Assembly: GCA_963277665.1 (NCBI GenBank)
Contig: OY728147.1
Span: 1,259,959,424 to 1,260,023,423 of the forward strand
Source: Viscum album
Lineage: Eukaryota; Streptophyta; Magnoliopsida; Santalales; Viscaceae
DNA length: 64,000 nucleotides
Reading direction: 5' to 3'
The stretch's first letter is position 1, and the number at the start of each line of letters is the position of its first letter. The notes under the pieces are model-generated. The model was not told the origin of the DNA. It saw nothing but the letters and a program-made list of their open reading frames with translations, and ran no database searches. The translations under genes were made by a program, and so were the position numbers. Shown in pieces: positions 61,101 to 64,000 of this stretch.

Positions 61101-61397
61101 TTCCTTAAGGATTTGGGCTAAACCTGTCAAACTACAGCGCACCTATTTTTTTTTTGTCGCTGGGGTTTCATCACCTACCATTTCCTCAGTTTCTGCATCA
61201 TCATTATGTTTCTCCGAAGCGTTAGCATCGGTACTGGAACCAGATGCAACAGGTTGAGAGACCAGTTGTACGTCAGCAGTGGGACCAGCTGCAATAGGTT
61301 GAGAGACCTGTTGTCTCTCAGCAGTGGGACCATCTACAACAGGTTGAGAGATGTGTTGTGTCTCGGGATTGGGTGCATCAGCAGGTGAAGAAGTCAT
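58137..61397 (-). pseudogene. Outer CACTA second gene: TNPA-like region, DUF8039-like region and Ulp1/C48 protease domain
   Basis: From 61,397: an N-terminal stretch with three 15-residue repeats; WNKLGQHVNPNKAMF and PIDVESWHHV (about 61,050-60,930); SAFIVDFSHKEYVL; LYAHLISQGTWDAFCNRR; SAENKERAAKPAYPYCKARL (about 60,520); RVNKDGKLIDENTQKV; GFWGVTPGIF, all TNPA-like. A DUF8039-like exon follows (59,746-59,483; LPTRHVKVSINV, VGTFIAWPSNL). The protease exons are 59,401-59,116, 59,036-58,845, 58,770 to about 58,660, 58,574-58,484, 58,410-58,315 and 58,244-58,137. Catalytic residues of the C48 family are all present: His (58,764-58,766, in EHW), Asp (58,713-58,715, in FLDS), Gln (58,399-58,401) and Cys (58,381-58,383) in QTNDKDCGYYV. 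Breaks: stops near 61,018, 60,650, 60,020 and 59,965; a missing base at the A5 run 59,220-59,224; no splice donor after PNMMEI. Confidence 0.78.
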
Positions 61398-61721
61398 TAT
61401 CTGCAGAACTGGTTTAAAATTTAATTTAGATCACATAAAAGCAGCAGCGAACAGATAATAACATAATGTAACACAATCTATATTATAATAAAAATCAATA
61501 ACCTGATTGTTGAACTCTCTTTTTTTTAAAGTCTAAAGGGATTTGACCCCTCAATCAACTATCCATATCCCTTCATTCTGGTATCCTATGACATAAAAAA
61601 CATCATCTACAATGGGACCACTGCGAAATGATTGCAAAGTCCCAATGAAAGGGTCTTCTTCCATTGAATTTTCATCTGAACCTTCAACTGTTTTGGTCGA
61701 TAACAGAATGATTGACCAGTT
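61398..61721. other. Spacer between the outer CACTA genes
   Basis: AT-rich, with no motif recognised apart from a possible degraded tail of the TNP2 frame on the minus strand. Confidence 0.4.
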
Positions 61722-64000
61722 TCAGTTTGCGGGATCTGGAACATAAAATACTTTCACTGCCTGTGATGCCATTATAAATGGTTCATCTTTCTCCCCTTCC
61801 TTACTGAAATCAACTTTCACGAATCCCAAATCATCTATTTTAACAGCACTCTTGTTATCAACCCACTTGCATTGAAATATCGATACTTGAAATTCCGTAT
61901 AATCCAACTCCCATATTTGTTTGATGATGCCAAAGTATGAAATATTCGCATAAATTGGATTTCTTTCCTTAACACCGGAAACATGCATCGCTTCAGCCAC
62001 AAGTGTAACCCCACTATTCTGTATGGTATTGTCTTCATCATGTTCATTAGTATAAAATGTATAACTATTAACTACATAAGCATTGTAAGATAATTCATAC
62101 ACACTTGGTCCTCCGGCTAGTCATCAAAGTCGTTCCAAAATTGACTCTGGATTTTCATCTGACTTCTTAAAAATATGATCTCGAAACCATCCTATAAACT
62201 GTCAATTATGTGTATCTGATATCCATTTTTCAGCCCTAGATGGATTCAAATGCCTATGAATTTCTTTGTGGATTTCAACATATGGGTCAACGTTGAAACT
62301 GTTATGCAAAACATAAAGGTGGGCCTGCTCCTGATCTGTAATATTGATTATGACAACCTTTATTCCATAAATTCCTTCACCCTCAATCCTCCCAGTGTGA
62401 CGAGATTTTGGTAAGCCAATGCTTTCCACAACAGACAATTATTCGGTATAGAATTCAACGGCTTCCTCAACAATATATCTCTCGGCAACACAACCCTATG
62501 GCCAACTTCGATTTTTGACATACCCTTTCAAAATCTTCATATACCGTTCAATGGGGTACATCCATCTGTAATGTACAGGACCACATAGTCAAATCTCTCT
62601 CACCAAGTGGACCATCAAATGAACCGTCATATCAAAAAATGAAGGCGGGAAGAACATTTCTAATTCACATAATATGACGACAATTTCTTTTTCCATAGCT
62701 GGCAATTTTGCTGGGTCTATAACTTTGCTTCATATAACTTTGAAAAAGAAACACAGTTTCATTAATGTATGGTGGACATTCTTGGGAAAAATGCCACGTA
62801 AAGCAATTGGAATGAGATTATGCATCAAAACATGCTAGTCATGTAATTGCAGACCTTTTAACTTGAAGTCAGTCATTGACACAAGGTTACTGAGATTTGA
62901 AGAATACCCCTCTAGAACCTTTACGTCATTCAAGAAGTTGAAAAACTGATATCTCTCCTACCTGGAAAGAGTGTAAGCAACAGGAGGAAGAAATGTTCGT
63001 TTTTCACCCTTCACTGGTGCCAAATCTTCTCGTATTCCCATCTCAACCATGTCTAACCTAGCCTTAATTCCATATTTTTTTTCCAGATGTATTTAGCAAC
63101 ATTCCGATAAAACTATCAAATACATTTTTTTCTACATGCATAACATCAAGAAAATGTCTTACATACAGACAATTCCAGTATTGTAATTCAAAAAAAAAAT
63201 CTGATCTCTTTTTTCAACCGATTTTCATAAGGTTTTTTGAAGCCGGTTTACCAAAAGTAGTGTCCACATTTTTAACTTTCTCAAACAATTGATCGCCTGT
63301 TAGTGGAGACGGTGCTGTACGTTCTTATGAACTTCTATCGAATGATTTCATCCAAGAACGATACTTATGTCATCGCAGTAGAAATATGTGATGTCCTAGA
63401 AACATGGTTTTCGATGAATGTTTCAACCTAATTGATTGTGTACCTTCTTCGCAAATGGTACAGCCTTGAGTTCCTTTAATGCTTTATCCTGACGAATTTT
63501 CATAAGCCGGGAAGTCATTTATCATCCCATACAACATGACTCTCAAAGTGAAATCTTCCTTTGTGAAAGCATCATACAATGTAACACCTGAATCCCACAA
63601 TAATTTCAAATCTTCAATCAATGGAGATAAATAAACATCAATATCATTACTCGGTTGTTTTGGTCCTGATATAAGCATAGATAACGTGATGTATTTTCGT
63701 TTCATCCATAACCACGATGGTAAGTTATAATTTATCAACATAACCGGCCATGTACTGTGACTGTTTCTTTGAAAACCAAAAGGATTCACTCCATCTGTAG
63801 ATAACGCAAGATGAAGGTTTCTTGACTCGTTTCCAAATTCAGGATACTCATGATCGATTCTCTTCCACTGAGGAGAGTCTGCCGGGTGACATAGTATCCC
63901 ATCTTTAATTATTGTATCTGCATGTCATGTTAATTGTTCTGCAGTCTCCTCACTTCCATATAGGCGTCTAAACCTTGGAATGATTGGAAAGTACCATACA
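61722..64000 (-). pseudogene. Outer CACTA TNP2 transposase, broken and cut by window edge
   Basis: The reading on the minus strand from 64,000 has YFPIIPRFRRLY-like sequence, HPADSPQWKRID, DGVNPFGF and WPVMLINYNLPSWLWMK, then the core part missing from the inner element's protein (ISGPKQPSNDIDVYLSPLIE and NDFPAYEN, open at 63,789-63,484). DUF4218 follows with HDLMHNLIPIALRG-type pieces, RWMYPIERYMKILKGYVKNR (about 62,530) and GCVAERYIVEEAVEF. The C-terminal DUF4216 is open at 62,102-61,722 (GVTLVAEA, FGIIKQIWELDY, CKWVD, EPFIMASQAVKVFYVPD). Stops and shifts break the frame repeatedly between 63,480 and 62,440. The protein would cut and join the element ends; this copy cannot encode it. The N-terminal TAD region would lie beyond 64,000. 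Confidence 0.85.

Larger units (their letters stand above)
41539..64000 (-). mobile_element. Outer CACTA (En/Spm) transposon, one end in the window, extends past 64,000
   Basis: The terminus CACTACTACAACTTGG at 41,539 is followed by a cluster of subterminal palindromes. The genes to the right (58,137-64,000) are on the minus strand, so 41,539 is the 3' end of the element. From its 3' end inward the order is subterminal hairpins, the 183-bp satellite array, the TNPA/Ulp1-like gene and TNP2. The 12.4-kb inner CACTA element splits the array. Without the insert the visible part is about 10 kb. CACTA also occurs at 41,534 (CACTACACTACTAC), so the exact first base could be five bases earlier. The other end and the target duplication are outside the window. 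Confidence 0.8.

Overview
The window looks like repeat-dense, non-genic DNA from a large plant nuclear genome, probably an angiosperm. The base composition is very AT-rich, there are no bacterial-type operons, and nearly everything recognisable belongs to plant transposon families: Ty3/gypsy, Ty1/copia and CACTA (En/Spm). I found no host single-copy gene, tRNA, rRNA or CRISPR array. The species cannot be named from the sequence.

Left third (1-18,220), all on the + strand, is a three-layer nest. Positions 1-2,400 hold a decayed Tat/Ogre-type Ty3/gypsy pol fragment (two RNase H regions, then integrase). A decayed Ty1/copia element follows: left LTR about 2,514-3,118, gag about 3,130-3,892, protease to RNase H 14,110-17,120, right LTR about 17,528-18,219. 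Between the copia gag and protease sits a younger 10.2 kb chromovirus-type Ty3/gypsy element (3,893-14,109). It has 2.8 kb LTRs and an almost complete gag-pol broken by many stops and frameshifts.

Middle (18,220-41,538) is AT-rich and mostly unreadable. It contains a second, older chromovirus-like element (23,075 to about 30,864) whose left LTR is fused by deletion to gag, and LTR-like non-coding remnants with short tandem repeats (37,300-41,538).

Right third (41,539-64,000) is a CACTA element nested in another CACTA element. The outer element has one terminus at 41,539 and runs off the right edge of the window. Read on the minus strand it carries a broken TNP2 transposase (61,722-64,000), a second gene combining a TNPA-like region, a DUF8039-like region and a Ulp1/C48 SUMO-protease-like domain (58,137-61,397), then an array of 18 copies of a 183-bp satellite, then hairpin-rich terminal DNA. 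The inner element (43,277-55,689; 12,413 bp; ATT target duplication) inserted into that array. It carries an intact 569-codon TNP2-derived ORF that lacks the transposase catalytic core, a seven-exon TNPA-like gene, three C/G-rich minisatellites, a GC-rich 5' end and terminal arrays of CCCACGGTT palindromes.

How the parts work together: neither CACTA element looks autonomous. The outer TNP2 keeps its core but is full of stops, and the inner TNP2 is open but coreless. The TNPA-like proteins would be expected to bind the subterminal palindromes. Domain names rest on my recognition of family motifs in the translations; no database search was run.
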